From positions 62,001 to 126,000 of the forward strand of contig NZ_BONZ01000013.1 of assembly GCF_016862975.1 (NCBI RefSeq): a stretch of 64,000 nucleotides of DNA. The letters are read 5' to 3'. Both the position numbers and the translations under genes were made by a program. The notes under the pieces are model-generated. The model was not told the DNA's origin, ran no database searches, and was given only the letters and a program-made list of their open reading frames with translations. This document shows, piece by piece, positions 36,136 through 43,274 of this stretch (position 1 is its first letter; every line of letters begins with the position of its first letter). Source of the stretch: Rugosimonospora africana. Lineage in GTDB: Bacteria; Actinomycetota; Actinomycetes; Mycobacteriales; Micromonosporaceae.

Positions 36136-37968
36136 ATGAATCTGGAGAAGTTGTTGTCCGGCCGGCTCGGCCCGGCCTTCTCGGCGGTCGCCGGACAGGC
36201 CGCCGGGAAGACCGCTGGGCCGGCCGCCGGCAGTTCCGCTGAGCCGGCCGCCGGAGAGGCCGCCGAGCCGGCCGCTGACGATGCCGCCGAGCCGGCCGCA
36301 CCGGACGGGCAAGCGATCCCGGTCGACCCCGCCGTCCGGCGCTCCCAACGCGCCGACTTCCAATCCGACGCCGCCCTGGCCCTGGCCCGCCGGCTCGGCC
36401 GCCCGCCCCGGGACATCGCCGCCGAGGTGCTCGGCCTGGCCGACCTCGGCGACCTGTGCCGGGCCGAAGTCTCCGGGCCCGGATTCATCAACCTCACCGT
36501 CGCCGACTCCGCGCTCGGCACCCTGCTGTCCGGCATGGCGGCCGGCGAGCGGCTCGGGGTGGTGCCGCCCGAGGTTTCCGAGACCGTGGTGGTCGACTAC
36601 TCCGGCCCGAACGTCGCGAAGGAGATGCACGTCGGGCACCTGCGGTCGACGGTCATCGGGGATGCGACGGTACGGCTGCTGGAATGGCTCGGCCACCGCG
36701 TGGTGCGGGTGAATCACCTGGGCGACTGGGGTACCCCGTTCGGCATGCTCATCGAGCACCTGATCGACGTCGGCGAGTCCGAGGCGGCGCACGACCTGTC
36801 GGTCGGGGATCTGGACTCGTTCTACAGAGCCGCCCGGGTCGCCTTCGACGCCGACGAGGCGTTCGGTGAGCGCGCCCGGTCGCGGGTCGTCGCGTTGCAA
36901 AGCGGCGACGCGGACAGCCGGCGGCTGTGGCGACTGCTCGTCGAGGAGTCGGAGAAGTACTTCCTGGCCGTCTACGACCGGCTCGACGTGACGCTGACCG
37001 AGGCGGACTTCTACCCGGAGAGCTTCTACAACGACCTGCTCGGCCCGGTGGTCGACGAGCTGGACCGGTTGGGGTTGCTGACGACCAGCGCCGGAGCGGC
37101 GTGCGTGTTCCCGCACGGGTTCCCCGGCCGGGACGGCCGGCCGCTGCCCATCATCGTGCGCAAGAGCGATGGAGGGTACGGGTACGGGGCCACCGACCTG
37201 GCCGCGATCCGGCACCGTACCCAGACTCTCGGCGCCACCCGCCTGTTGTACGTCGTCGGCCTGCCGCAGCGGCAACACCTGGAGATGGTGCACCAGACCG
37301 CCCGGGAGGCCGGCTGGCTGTCACCACCGGCCCGGGCGCAACACGTCGGATTCGGCTCCGTGCTCGGTGCGGACGGCAGGATGCTGCGCAGCCGCGCCGG
37401 TACCAACGTCAAGCTCATCGAACTGCTCGACGAGGCCGTCGCCCGTGCCGCCGAACTGGCCCGGAGCAAGAGCCCGGACCTCGACGAGCGCACCATCGCC
37501 GAGGTGGCGCGGGCGGTCGGCATCGGAGCCGTCAAGTACGCCGACCTGTCCACGTACCGGGTCAAGGACTATGTCTTCGACTGGGACCGGATGCTGTCGC
37601 TGGACGGCAACACCTCCGCATACCTCCAGTACGCCCACGCCCGGATCCGGTCCATCTTCCGCCGGGCCGGGGCCGTGACTGCCCGCGGGGACATCACCGT
37701 CACCGAACCCGCCGAGCACGCCCTCGCCCTCGAACTGCTCGACTTCGGCGACGCCGTCGCCAGCACCGCGGAAACGCTGGAGTTCCACCGGCTCACCGGC
37801 CACCTGTACACGGTGGCCACGGCGTTCAGCGCGTTCTTCGAGCAGTGCCCGGTGCTGCGCGCCGGGGACGGGGTACGCGACAGCCGGCTGGCACTGTGCG
37901 ACCTGACCGGCCGGGTACTGCGGCAGGGCCTGGCATTGCTGGGCATCGCCACCCCGGACCGCATGTAG
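36136..37968 (+). CDS. argS: Arginyl-tRNA synthetase
   Basis: 610 residues; charges tRNA-Arg with arginine. Class I signature HVGH in AKEMHVGHLRSTVIGDATVR, the tRNA-binding N-terminal Add1-like domain SGPGFINLTVADSALGTLLS, the catalytic KMSKS-equivalent region SRAGTNVKLIELLDEA (no canonical KMSKS, as in many ArgS), and DALR anticodon domain AYLQYAHARIRSIFRRAGAV. Residues about 20-60 are an Ala/Pro/Glu-rich repeat (GSSAEPAAGEAAEPAADDAA) not needed for the fold and not seen in E. coli ArgS. The ATG at 36136 follows a 130-base leader holding the Arg-codon ORF and the hairpin. Possibly not the only argS in the genome. Confidence 0.95.
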   Translation: MNLEKLLSGRLGPAFSAVAGQAAGKTAGPAAGSSAEPAAGEAAEPAADDAAEPAAPDGQAIPVDPAVRRSQRADFQSDAALALARRLGRPPRDIAAEVLGLADLGDLCRAEVSGPGFINLTVADSALGTLLSGMAAGERLGVVPPEVSETVVVDYSGPNVAKEMHVGHLRSTVIGDATVRLLEWLGHRVVRVNHLGDWGTPFGMLIEHLIDVGESEAAHDLSVGDLDSFYRAARVAFDADEAFGERARSRVVALQSGDADSRRLWRLLVEESEKYFLAVYDRLDVTLTEADFYPESFYNDLLGPVVDELDRLGLLTTSAGAACVFPHGFPGRDGRPLPIIVRKSDGGYGYGATDLAAIRHRTQTLGATRLLYVVGLPQRQHLEMVHQTAREAGWLSPPARAQHVGFGSVLGADGRMLRSRAGTNVKLIELLDEAVARAAELARSKSPDLDERTIAEVARAVGIGAVKYADLSTYRVKDYVFDWDRMLSLDGNTSAYLQYAHARIRSIFRRAGAVTARGDITVTEPAEHALALELLDFGDAVASTAETLEFHRLTGHLYTVATAFSAFFEQCPVLRAGDGVRDSRLALCDLTGRVLRQGLALLGIATPDRM

Positions 37969-37977
37969 CCGTCACCT

Positions 37978-38028
37978 ACCGGTCTGGCTCGGCGCGTCGG
38001 GCGCCGCGCGACGAACGAGACCGGTCGC
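37978..38028. repeat. Dispersed palindromic repeat, copy B
   Basis: Same family as copy A: GGTCTGGCTCGGCGCG at 37981-37996 and the complementary side CGCCGCGCGACGAACGAGAC from 38002. Outer arms ACCGGT at both ends. It fills the 62 bases between the convergent argS and response regulator and probably works as their terminator. Confidence 0.8.
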
Positions 38029-38030
38029 CC

Positions 38031-38639
38031 TCACAGCCAGCCGCGGTCGTCGGCGATGCGTACCGCCGCCATCCGGTTCTGCGCACCGGTCTTCGTGATG
38101 GCGGCCGAGAGGTAGTTGCGCACGGTTCCTTCGGACAGGTACAGCTTGGCGGCGATCTCGGCGACCGTGGCTCCGGAACGGGCTACGGTCAGCACGTCGC
38201 GTTCCCGTGCGGTCAGCGGGGAGTCGCCCGCGGCGAGCGTCGCCGCCGCGAGCGCGGGATCGACGACCCGCTCGCCGCGCATGACCCGACGGATAGCGTC
38301 CACCAGTGCTTCCGGGGGCGCGTCCTTGACGACGAAGCCGACCGCGCCGGATGTCATGGCCCGGCGCAGATAACCGGCACGGCCGAAGGTGGTGAGGATG
38401 ACGACGCGACACTCGGGCAGCTGAGCGTTGAGCACCGCCGCCGCGGCCAGGCCGTCGAGGCCCGGCATCTCGATGTCGAGCAAAGCCACGTCGGGCCGGT
38501 GCGTGCGAGCCGCGTCGACCACCTTGTCGCCGCGGTCGACCGAAGCGACCACTTCGAAGTCGTCCTCGAGTTCGAGCAGCGCGGACAGTGCGCCGCGGAT
38601 CAGGTCCTGGTCATCGGCGAGCAGCAGGCGGATCGTCAT
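38031..38639 (-). CDS. NarL/DesR-type response regulator
   Basis: 202 residues. Receiver: Asp9/Asp10, phosphoacceptor Asp55 in PDVALLDIEMPGLDG, Thr in VVILTTFGRAGYL, Lys in FVVKDAPPEALVDA. LuxR HTH: LTARERDVLTVARSGATVAE and LYLSEGTVRNYLSAAITKTG. DesR-like regulator paired with the kinase at 38636; the two overlap by four bases. The palindrome ATCCATGAC...GTCATGGAT at 40466 upstream of the operon is a plausible autoregulatory site. Confidence 0.95.
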   Translation of the reverse strand: MTIRLLLADDQDLIRGALSALLELEDDFEVVASVDRGDKVVDAARTHRPDVALLDIEMPGLDGLAAAAVLNAQLPECRVVILTTFGRAGYLRRAMTSGAVGFVVKDAPPEALVDAIRRVMRGERVVDPALAAATLAAGDSPLTARERDVLTVARSGATVAEIAAKLYLSEGTVRNYLSAAITKTGAQNRMAAVRIADDRGWL

Positions 38640-39775
38640 GCGGCAGTGTCCTTTGTGGTCTTCGATGTGGGTGCTTCGGATCGGTCGAGCGTGACGCGCA
38701 GGCTCCAGCCGCGTGGGCTGGCCGGGCCCGCCTTCACCGTGCCTCCGGCGGCGGCGACCCGTTCACGTAGTCCGGTCAGGCCGTTCCCGCTCGGGGCCGC
38801 CGCACCGGTACCGTCGTCGCGGATTTCCACCTCTGCCGCCGACAGGGTCACCGCGCACCGGGTGGCGCGGGCGTGGCGTACCACATTGGTGATGCCCTCC
38901 CGCACGATCCAGCCGAACAGTTCCTGGTGGCTCGCGGGGACCAGATCGGTGGCCGTCGGCAGGTCGGCCACGATGCCCGCCGCTCGCAGCAGTTCCCTGC
39001 CGCGGGCGAGCTCGCCCGCGAGGGTCACTTCGCGGTAGCCCGACACGGCGGCCCGCACGTCGGTGAGCGCCTGGCGGGCCAGCCCCTCCACGGCGGTGAT
39101 TTCCTCGACCGCGCGCGGCGATCCGCTCTCGGAGAGGCGGCGGGCCAGGCCACTCTTGACGGTGATGACGGTCAACGAGTGGCCGAGCAGATCGTGCAGA
39201 TCCCGCGAGATGCGGGCCCGTTCGGCCTCGGAGGCCAGGCGCGCGACCTCGGCACGGGCCTCCAGGAGGGCGCGGTTGTTGGCGGCGATGTCGGAGAACC
39301 CGACCACCGTGAGGCTGGTGAAGACGATCAGGATCGCCTCGGTCAGGCCGGGTCCGAGGTGCCAGGGCCGCACCGCCCAGGGAACCACGAGCGCCGCGAG
39401 CGTGCCGCCCGCGACGATCGGCGCGAGATGGCGGCGCGACACCATCGCGGCGAACGACACGATGACGACGGCGAGGAAGAACGCGTAGTCCCGGGCGATG
39501 GGTAGCTCGGCCGCGAACAGTACGACCATGACGCCGAACAGCGACCACATCCGGACCGACCGGCGCCTCCCGTAGGCGAGCGCGGTCAGGATGTAGCTCA
39601 GGCAGAAGGCGGCGACGATGACGTATCCGGCAATCGCCTCGACGCCGGTCGCGTACCGCGGGATGCCGGAGACCGTGACCGCCGGGTAGACGAGCATTCC
39701 GGCGGCGAGCACGATGCGGCGCCAGCCCCGGGCCCACCGCAGCGGGTCTTCGTGGAGCGAGTCTTCGTCCGGCAT
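38636..39775 (-). CDS. DesK-like sensor histidine kinase
   Basis: 379 residues, ATG 39775 with AGGAG (39781-39785) five bases upstream. Five or six membrane helices in residues 20-165 (AGYVIVAAFCLSYILTALAY; LFGVMVVLFAAELPI), little external sequence, then coiled-coil and HisKA_3 with phosphoacceptor His194 in RISRDLHDLLGHSLTVITVK, and HATPase_c with N-box REGITNVVRHARA and GNGLTGLRERV. Such kinases sense membrane state (fluidity, lipids) through their helices, as DesK does. Overlaps the response regulator. The leader contains two tandem copies of the dispersed palindromic repeat. Confidence 0.95.
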   Translation of the reverse strand: MPDEDSLHEDPLRWARGWRRIVLAAGMLVYPAVTVSGIPRYATGVEAIAGYVIVAAFCLSYILTALAYGRRRSVRMWSLFGVMVVLFAAELPIARDYAFFLAVVIVSFAAMVSRRHLAPIVAGGTLAALVVPWAVRPWHLGPGLTEAILIVFTSLTVVGFSDIAANNRALLEARAEVARLASEAERARISRDLHDLLGHSLTVITVKSGLARRLSESGSPRAVEEITAVEGLARQALTDVRAAVSGYREVTLAGELARGRELLRAAGIVADLPTATDLVPASHQELFGWIVREGITNVVRHARATRCAVTLSAAEVEIRDDGTGAAAPSGNGLTGLRERVAAAGGTVKAGPASPRGWSLRVTLDRSEAPTSKTTKDTAA

Positions 39776-39805
39776 GACCACTCCTGATGTCTGTGTTTCC
39801 AACAA

Positions 39806-39911
39806 GTCTGGCTCGGCGCGTCTGGCGCCGCTCCGCGACCCAGACCAGTCGTCCGACCAGTTGCCTGGCTCTTCACGTCTGGCGCCGCGCCGCGACCCAG
39901 ACCAGTCGTCC
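39806..39911. repeat. Dispersed palindromic repeat, tandem copies C and D
   Basis: Copy C (39806-39854) has GTCTGGCTCGGCGCG opposite CGACCCAGACC. Copy D (39855-39911) keeps the right side, GGCGCCGCGCCGCGACCCAG, but its left arm is degenerate (CCTGGCTCTTCACG). They lie 31 bases upstream of the DesK-like ATG, in a region that is probably transcribed. Confidence 0.8.
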
Positions 39912-39969
39912 GCCGCGCCGTTGACGTTAACAACGGCGTGGCGGACGGGACGGGTCGGGATTTCCCAGT

Positions 39970-40410
39970 TCACGCGGTGGCGAATACGGAGCGCAGGTGC
40001 CGGCCGTTGACCACCGCGACCACACCGAGCAGCAGGAGCCCGCAGACCGCCTGTTCGGTCTTCATCCACAGTGGAAAGGTGCCGGGCAGGGCGATGATCA
40101 CCGTGATCGCGGCGACCATGACCGCGGCGATGATGCGCAGCCGCCGGTAGGCGCCGCGGGATCCGCGGGCCGCACGGGTGGCGAAGGTGTACGTGAGCGC
40201 CGAGCTGACGGCCACGATGATGCCGCGGATCCAGACGGCGGAGTTGACCAGGGTGGTGTGGTCGCGGAGCAAGACGATGACCGCGACGGTCAGCACGCTG
40301 AGGAGCAGGTAGCCGCCGGTGAGCATCCGGATGGTCTGGAACGCCTTGCGGCCGCTGGGGTGCGTGAGGTTGGCGGCGGCTGCGGTTGCGGTGAGCTGTG
40401 TGTTTGTCAT
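39970..40410 (-). CDS. Small four-helix membrane protein, first gene of the DesKR operon
   Basis: 146 residues, ATG 40410. Four transmembrane segments: MLTGGYLLLSVLTVAVIVLL, IRGIIVAVSSALTYTFATRA, RLRIIAAVMVAAITVIIALP and AVCGLLLLGVVAVVNGRHLR. Conserved positive loop TRAARGSRGAYRRLR between helices 2 and 3. No known enzyme motif; looks like the small hypothetical membrane proteins that accompany actinobacterial DesKR systems and may be the signal partner. Upstream lies the palindrome at 40466. Confidence 0.75.
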   Translation of the reverse strand: MTNTQLTATAAAANLTHPSGRKAFQTIRMLTGGYLLLSVLTVAVIVLLRDHTTLVNSAVWIRGIIVAVSSALTYTFATRAARGSRGAYRRLRIIAAVMVAAITVIIALPGTFPLWMKTEQAVCGLLLLGVVAVVNGRHLRSVFATA

Positions 40411-40465
40411 GTCCAATATGGTGGCCGGCGGCACCGGCACCCGGGCAGTGTGATCATTCCCCAGT

Positions 40466-40489
40466 CATCCATGACATTCGTCATGGATG
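40466..40489. promoter_or_regulatory. Palindromic operator upstream of the DesKR-type operon
   Basis: CATCCATGAC (40466-40475) and GTCATGGATG (40480-40489), perfect 10-bp arms with a 4-base spacer, 55 bases upstream of the operon's first ATG. The ATGAC-N4-GTCAT core is the type of dyad bound by NarL/DesR dimers. Confidence 0.7.
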
Positions 40490-40502
40490 GTCGACCGACA
40501 CG

Positions 40503-40538
40503 TCGGGGGCGCGGGACGTGACCGTCCCGCGCCCCCGA
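40503..40538 (-). terminator. Perfect 16-bp terminator of the MFS gene
   Basis: TCGGGGGCGCGGGACG (40503-40518) pairs perfectly with 40523-40538, loop TGAC. It lies downstream of the MFS exporter on the minus strand and upstream of the DesKR promoter region. Confidence 0.8.
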
Positions 40539-40612
40539 CCAGCACCCCCCAAGCTCAGTCGATACCGTCCGTGACTGTGCTCGCCTCCGCCAAACGGCGG
40601 CTCCGGCTGTGC

Positions 40613-42079
40613 TCAGTCGATGCCAACCAGCACCGGCTCCTCGACCTCCACCAGCGCCTCGGGCGCGTCGGCGGGGGCCGGACGGCGCAGCCCGGTGAGC
40701 GCCACCAGCAGGCCGAGCCCACCGATCAGCGACACCAGGACCAGGCCGGGCCGGAACGAGGCCAGCGTCTGGGCCGCGGACACCGGGCCGTGCTGGCTGT
40801 GCGCGGTGACCACCGCGGTGACCGCGGCGAGCACGATGGCGCCGCCGAGCTGGCCCGAGGTCTGCACGAGCCCACTGGCCAGGCCCTGCTCCTCGTCCAC
40901 GATGCCGGACGTGGCCTGGATGTTCAGCGCCGAGAAGGCCAGCGCGAACCCGATGCCGATCAGCACGATGGTGGGGAGGATGGCCACCGCGTAGTGCGGC
41001 GTGATCTGCACCCGGAGGAACAGCAGGTACCCGGCCGTCAGAGCGACGAACCCGAGCGCGATCAGCCGCGGCGCTCCGAGCCGGCCGACCAGCGTGCCGG
41101 CCCACGGCGCGCTCAGCGCGACCAGCAGTCCGGTCGGCAGGAACGCCAGGGCCATGGTCAGTGGCGACCAGCCCAGCAGGGACTGCATGTAGAGCGTGCC
41201 GATGAACTGGAAACTGAAGTACGAGCCGAACATCGCCATCATGCCGAGGTTGGCGCGGACCAGCGACCCGCTGCGTAGGATGCCCAGCCGGACCAGCGGC
41301 TGCCGGGTGCGCCGCTCGACCGTCACGAACCCGACCGCCAGCACGGCGACCAGCACGAGCGAGCCGATGGTGCGGGCGCTGGCCCAGCCGACCGTCGACG
41401 CCTCGACCACCGTGTAGACCAGCAGCAGGGAGGCGACGGTGGACAGGGCGGCGCCGGCGAGGTCGTAGTGACCACGCTGCCGGGCCGAGTGGTCCGCGCG
41501 CGGGATCAGCGGGATGCCCGCCAGCAGCACGGCGAGCGCGACCGGTACCGGCAGCAGAAGCGCCCAGTGCCAACCGATCTGGGTCATCAGCCCACCGAGG
41601 ATCAAACCGGACGAGAAGCCGCTCGCGCCGAACAGCGTGTAGATGGACAGGGCGCGGTTGCGGGCCGGCCCCTCGGGGAACGTCGTCGTGATGATCGACA
41701 GCCCGGCCGGAGCGGTGAACGCGGCGGCCGTGCCCTTCACGAAGCGGCTCGCGATGAGCAGCGCACCGTTGTCGACGACGCCGCTGAGCAGCGAGGCCGC
41801 CGCGAAGGCGGCGACCGCGATGAGGAACACCCGCCGCCGGCCGAGGAGGTCGGCGGACCGGCCGCCGAGCAGCAACAGGCCGCCGTATCCGAGCACGTAG
41901 CCGCTGAGGACCCATTGCAGCGCCGAGGTGGACAGGTGCAGATCGGCGCCGATCGAGGGCAGCGCGACGCCGATCATCGAGACGTCGAGCCCGTCGAGGA
42001 AGAGCGCGCCGCACAGGACGAACAGCGCCCCCCAGAGCCGGGGTGTCCAGACGCGTGGATCAGTTGATGCGGTAGCCAT
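40613..42079 (-). CDS. MFS multidrug exporter, DHA2 (14-TM) family
   Basis: 488 residues from ATG 42079. Fourteen hydrophobic segments; motif A-like GGRSADLLGRRRVFLIAVAA after helix 2, motif C-like GASGFSSGLILGGLMTQIGW in helix 5, and loop RADHSARQRGHYD between the halves. Proton-driven efflux of drugs such as quaternary ammoniums or antibiotics. It is divergent from the MarR gene at 42189, with tandem palindromes (42102-42127) between them, so it is presumably repressed by that regulator. A strong terminator is at 40503. Confidence 0.95.
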   Translation of the reverse strand: MATASTDPRVWTPRLWGALFVLCGALFLDGLDVSMIGVALPSIGADLHLSTSALQWVLSGYVLGYGGLLLLGGRSADLLGRRRVFLIAVAAFAAASLLSGVVDNGALLIASRFVKGTAAAFTAPAGLSIITTTFPEGPARNRALSIYTLFGASGFSSGLILGGLMTQIGWHWALLLPVPVALAVLLAGIPLIPRADHSARQRGHYDLAGAALSTVASLLLVYTVVEASTVGWASARTIGSLVLVAVLAVGFVTVERRTRQPLVRLGILRSGSLVRANLGMMAMFGSYFSFQFIGTLYMQSLLGWSPLTMALAFLPTGLLVALSAPWAGTLVGRLGAPRLIALGFVALTAGYLLFLRVQITPHYAVAILPTIVLIGIGFALAFSALNIQATSGIVDEEQGLASGLVQTSGQLGGAIVLAAVTAVVTAHSQHGPVSAAQTLASFRPGLVLVSLIGGLGLLVALTGLRRPAPADAPEALVEVEEPVLVGID

Positions 42080-42101
42080 GGCGGCCAACTTACATGCAAG
42101 C

Positions 42102-42127
42102 GCATTGAATGCACAAGCATTAAATGC
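42102..42127. promoter_or_regulatory. Double MarR operator between MFS and MarR genes
   Basis: Two perfect palindromes, GCATT-G-AATGC (42102-42112) and GCATT-A-AATGC (42117-42127), 15 bp centre to centre, flanked by TGCAA and TTGCA, in the only AT-rich stretch nearby and between divergent genes. MarR family proteins bind such TTGCAT/ATGCAA-like dyads. Confidence 0.8.
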
Positions 42128-42188
42128 AGTTGCAAATTTTGTACCCGCATGTGGTAGAATCCTGCTCAATCTCGACGAGGAGGGGACT

Positions 42189-42620
42189 ATGGCGCGGCGG
42201 ACCATCAAGGCCGGACGAGCTGATGACTCCGCGCTCGTCGCCGATTGGCGCGACATCTCGGCGTGCTACAGCTCACTGCGCTGCGACCTCGACCGGGAGC
42301 TGGACGATCATCACGGCCTGGGGATGAGCGAGTTCGAGGTCCTCGACCGGTTGGTCGAAGCCCCGGCTGGTGAGTGCCGGATGCACACGCTGGGCGACGC
42401 GATGTATCTCAGCCAGAGCGCCCTGTCGCGGGTGGTGGCCCGGCTGGAGCGCGAGGGCCTCCTGGTTCGGGACATGTGTGCCGACGACCGCCGCAGTGTC
42501 CGGGTTCGGCTTACCGAGGCCGGCGCCGACCGGCACGAGAAGGCCCGACCCACGCAGCTCGCGGTGCTGGCCCGGCACTTGCGCGAGGAGCGGCAGCCGG
42601 CCGGCGACGGCCCAGCCTGA
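42189..42620 (+). CDS. MarR-family transcriptional regulator
   Basis: 143 residues from ATG 42189, ribosome site GAGGAGG 42176-42182. Winged helix: GMSEFEVLDRLVEAP, HTLGDAMYLSQSALSRVVAR LEREGL, wing DMCADDRRSVRVRLTEAG, typical of MarR repressors of MFS efflux. The C-terminus is short and low-complexity (HLREERQPAGDGPA) and its stop lies inside a 26-bp tandem repeat, so the natural end may have been remodelled by slippage. Divergent from the DHA2 exporter; the double palindrome between them is the probable operator. Confidence 0.93.
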   Translation: MARRTIKAGRADDSALVADWRDISACYSSLRCDLDRELDDHHGLGMSEFEVLDRLVEAPAGECRMHTLGDAMYLSQSALSRVVARLEREGLLVRDMCADDRRSVRVRLTEAGADRHEKARPTQLAVLARHLREERQPAGDGPA

Positions 42621-42686
42621 TCCGCCCGGCCGACGGCCCAGCCTGATCCGCCCGGCCAGCCACGGCCCCACCTGATCCGCCCAGCC
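42605..42686. repeat. 26-bp tandem repeat, three copies, at the MarR 3' end
   Basis: Unit CGACGGCCCAGCCTGATCCG+CCCGGC: copies 42605-42630 and 42631-42656 are identical, a third diverged and longer copy follows (42657-42686). The MarR stop codon TGA (42618-42620) lies in copy one. Confidence 0.85.
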
Positions 42687-42736
42687 GGCGACGGTCCCCG
42701 CCTTCTCCCCCGGGCCAGCAGCCTCGCCGAAAATTC

Positions 42737-42764
42737 GTAACAGCACTTATATAAGTACTGTTAC
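42737..42764. promoter_or_regulatory. 28-bp near-perfect palindrome upstream of MarR-MFS operon
   Basis: GTAACAGCACTTAT and ATAAGTACTGTTAC (14-bp arms, one mismatch) at 42737-42764, ten bases before the GTG at 42774. It overlaps the expected promoter and is very likely the autoregulatory site of the MarR protein encoded next. Confidence 0.85.
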
Positions 42765-42773
42765 TGTGGGCCC

Positions 42774-43274
42774 GTGACAGCAGACGATGCCTCGGATCCG
42801 ACAGCGCAGAGCCTGTGGCGACCACTGCGCCTGCTGCAGGCGAGGATGGACGTCGACATCGCCCGGATCTACGACGAGGCCCACATCGAAGGGCTGAAGC
42901 CCAGCTTCGTCATGGAACTCATCCGCCTGGACGCCCTCGGTCCGATGACCATTACCGAGCTGGCCGAATCCGTTCAGCGCACCCACTCCGCGATCAGCCA
43001 GAAGGTGGCCGCGATGCGCGGCGCCGGCCTGGTCCGCACGACGTCCGGCACCGATGCCCGCAGCAAGAAGGTCACGCTCACCGCCAAGGCACGCCGCATC
43101 GTCGACCGGTTGAAGGCCGAGTGGCGGGCCACCGAGGCCGCCATCGCCGACATCGAAGCGGAGATCCCGTACCCGCTGAGCCGGATCGTCGGCGACATCG
43201 AGGCGGCACTGCGACGCAAGAGCTTCCACGACCGGATCGCCGAAAAGCTGGCCGGGGACGCCGCATGGGAGTGA
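42774..43274 (+). CDS. MarR-family transcriptional regulator coupled to an MFS gene
   Basis: 166 residues, GTG start directly after the palindrome; possibly leaderless. N-terminal helix RLLQARMDVDIARIYDEA, winged helix MTITELAESVQRTHSAISQK with VAAMRGAGLVRTTSGTDAR and wing KVTLTAKARR, C-terminal dimerisation helices ending RKSFHDRIAEKLAGDAAWE. Autorepressor of an exporter operon: its stop overlaps the MFS start at 43265 by ten bases. The ligand is unknown. Confidence 0.93.
   Translation: MTADDASDPTAQSLWRPLRLLQARMDVDIARIYDEAHIEGLKPSFVMELIRLDALGPMTITELAESVQRTHSAISQKVAAMRGAGLVRTTSGTDARSKKVTLTAKARRIVDRLKAEWRATEAAIADIEAEIPYPLSRIVGDIEAALRRKSFHDRIAEKLAGDAAWE

Noticed and set aside
37978-39911. CRISPR array
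   Set aside because: Only two adjacent copies, no unique spacers of regular length, and the copies are palindromic and dispersed elsewhere.
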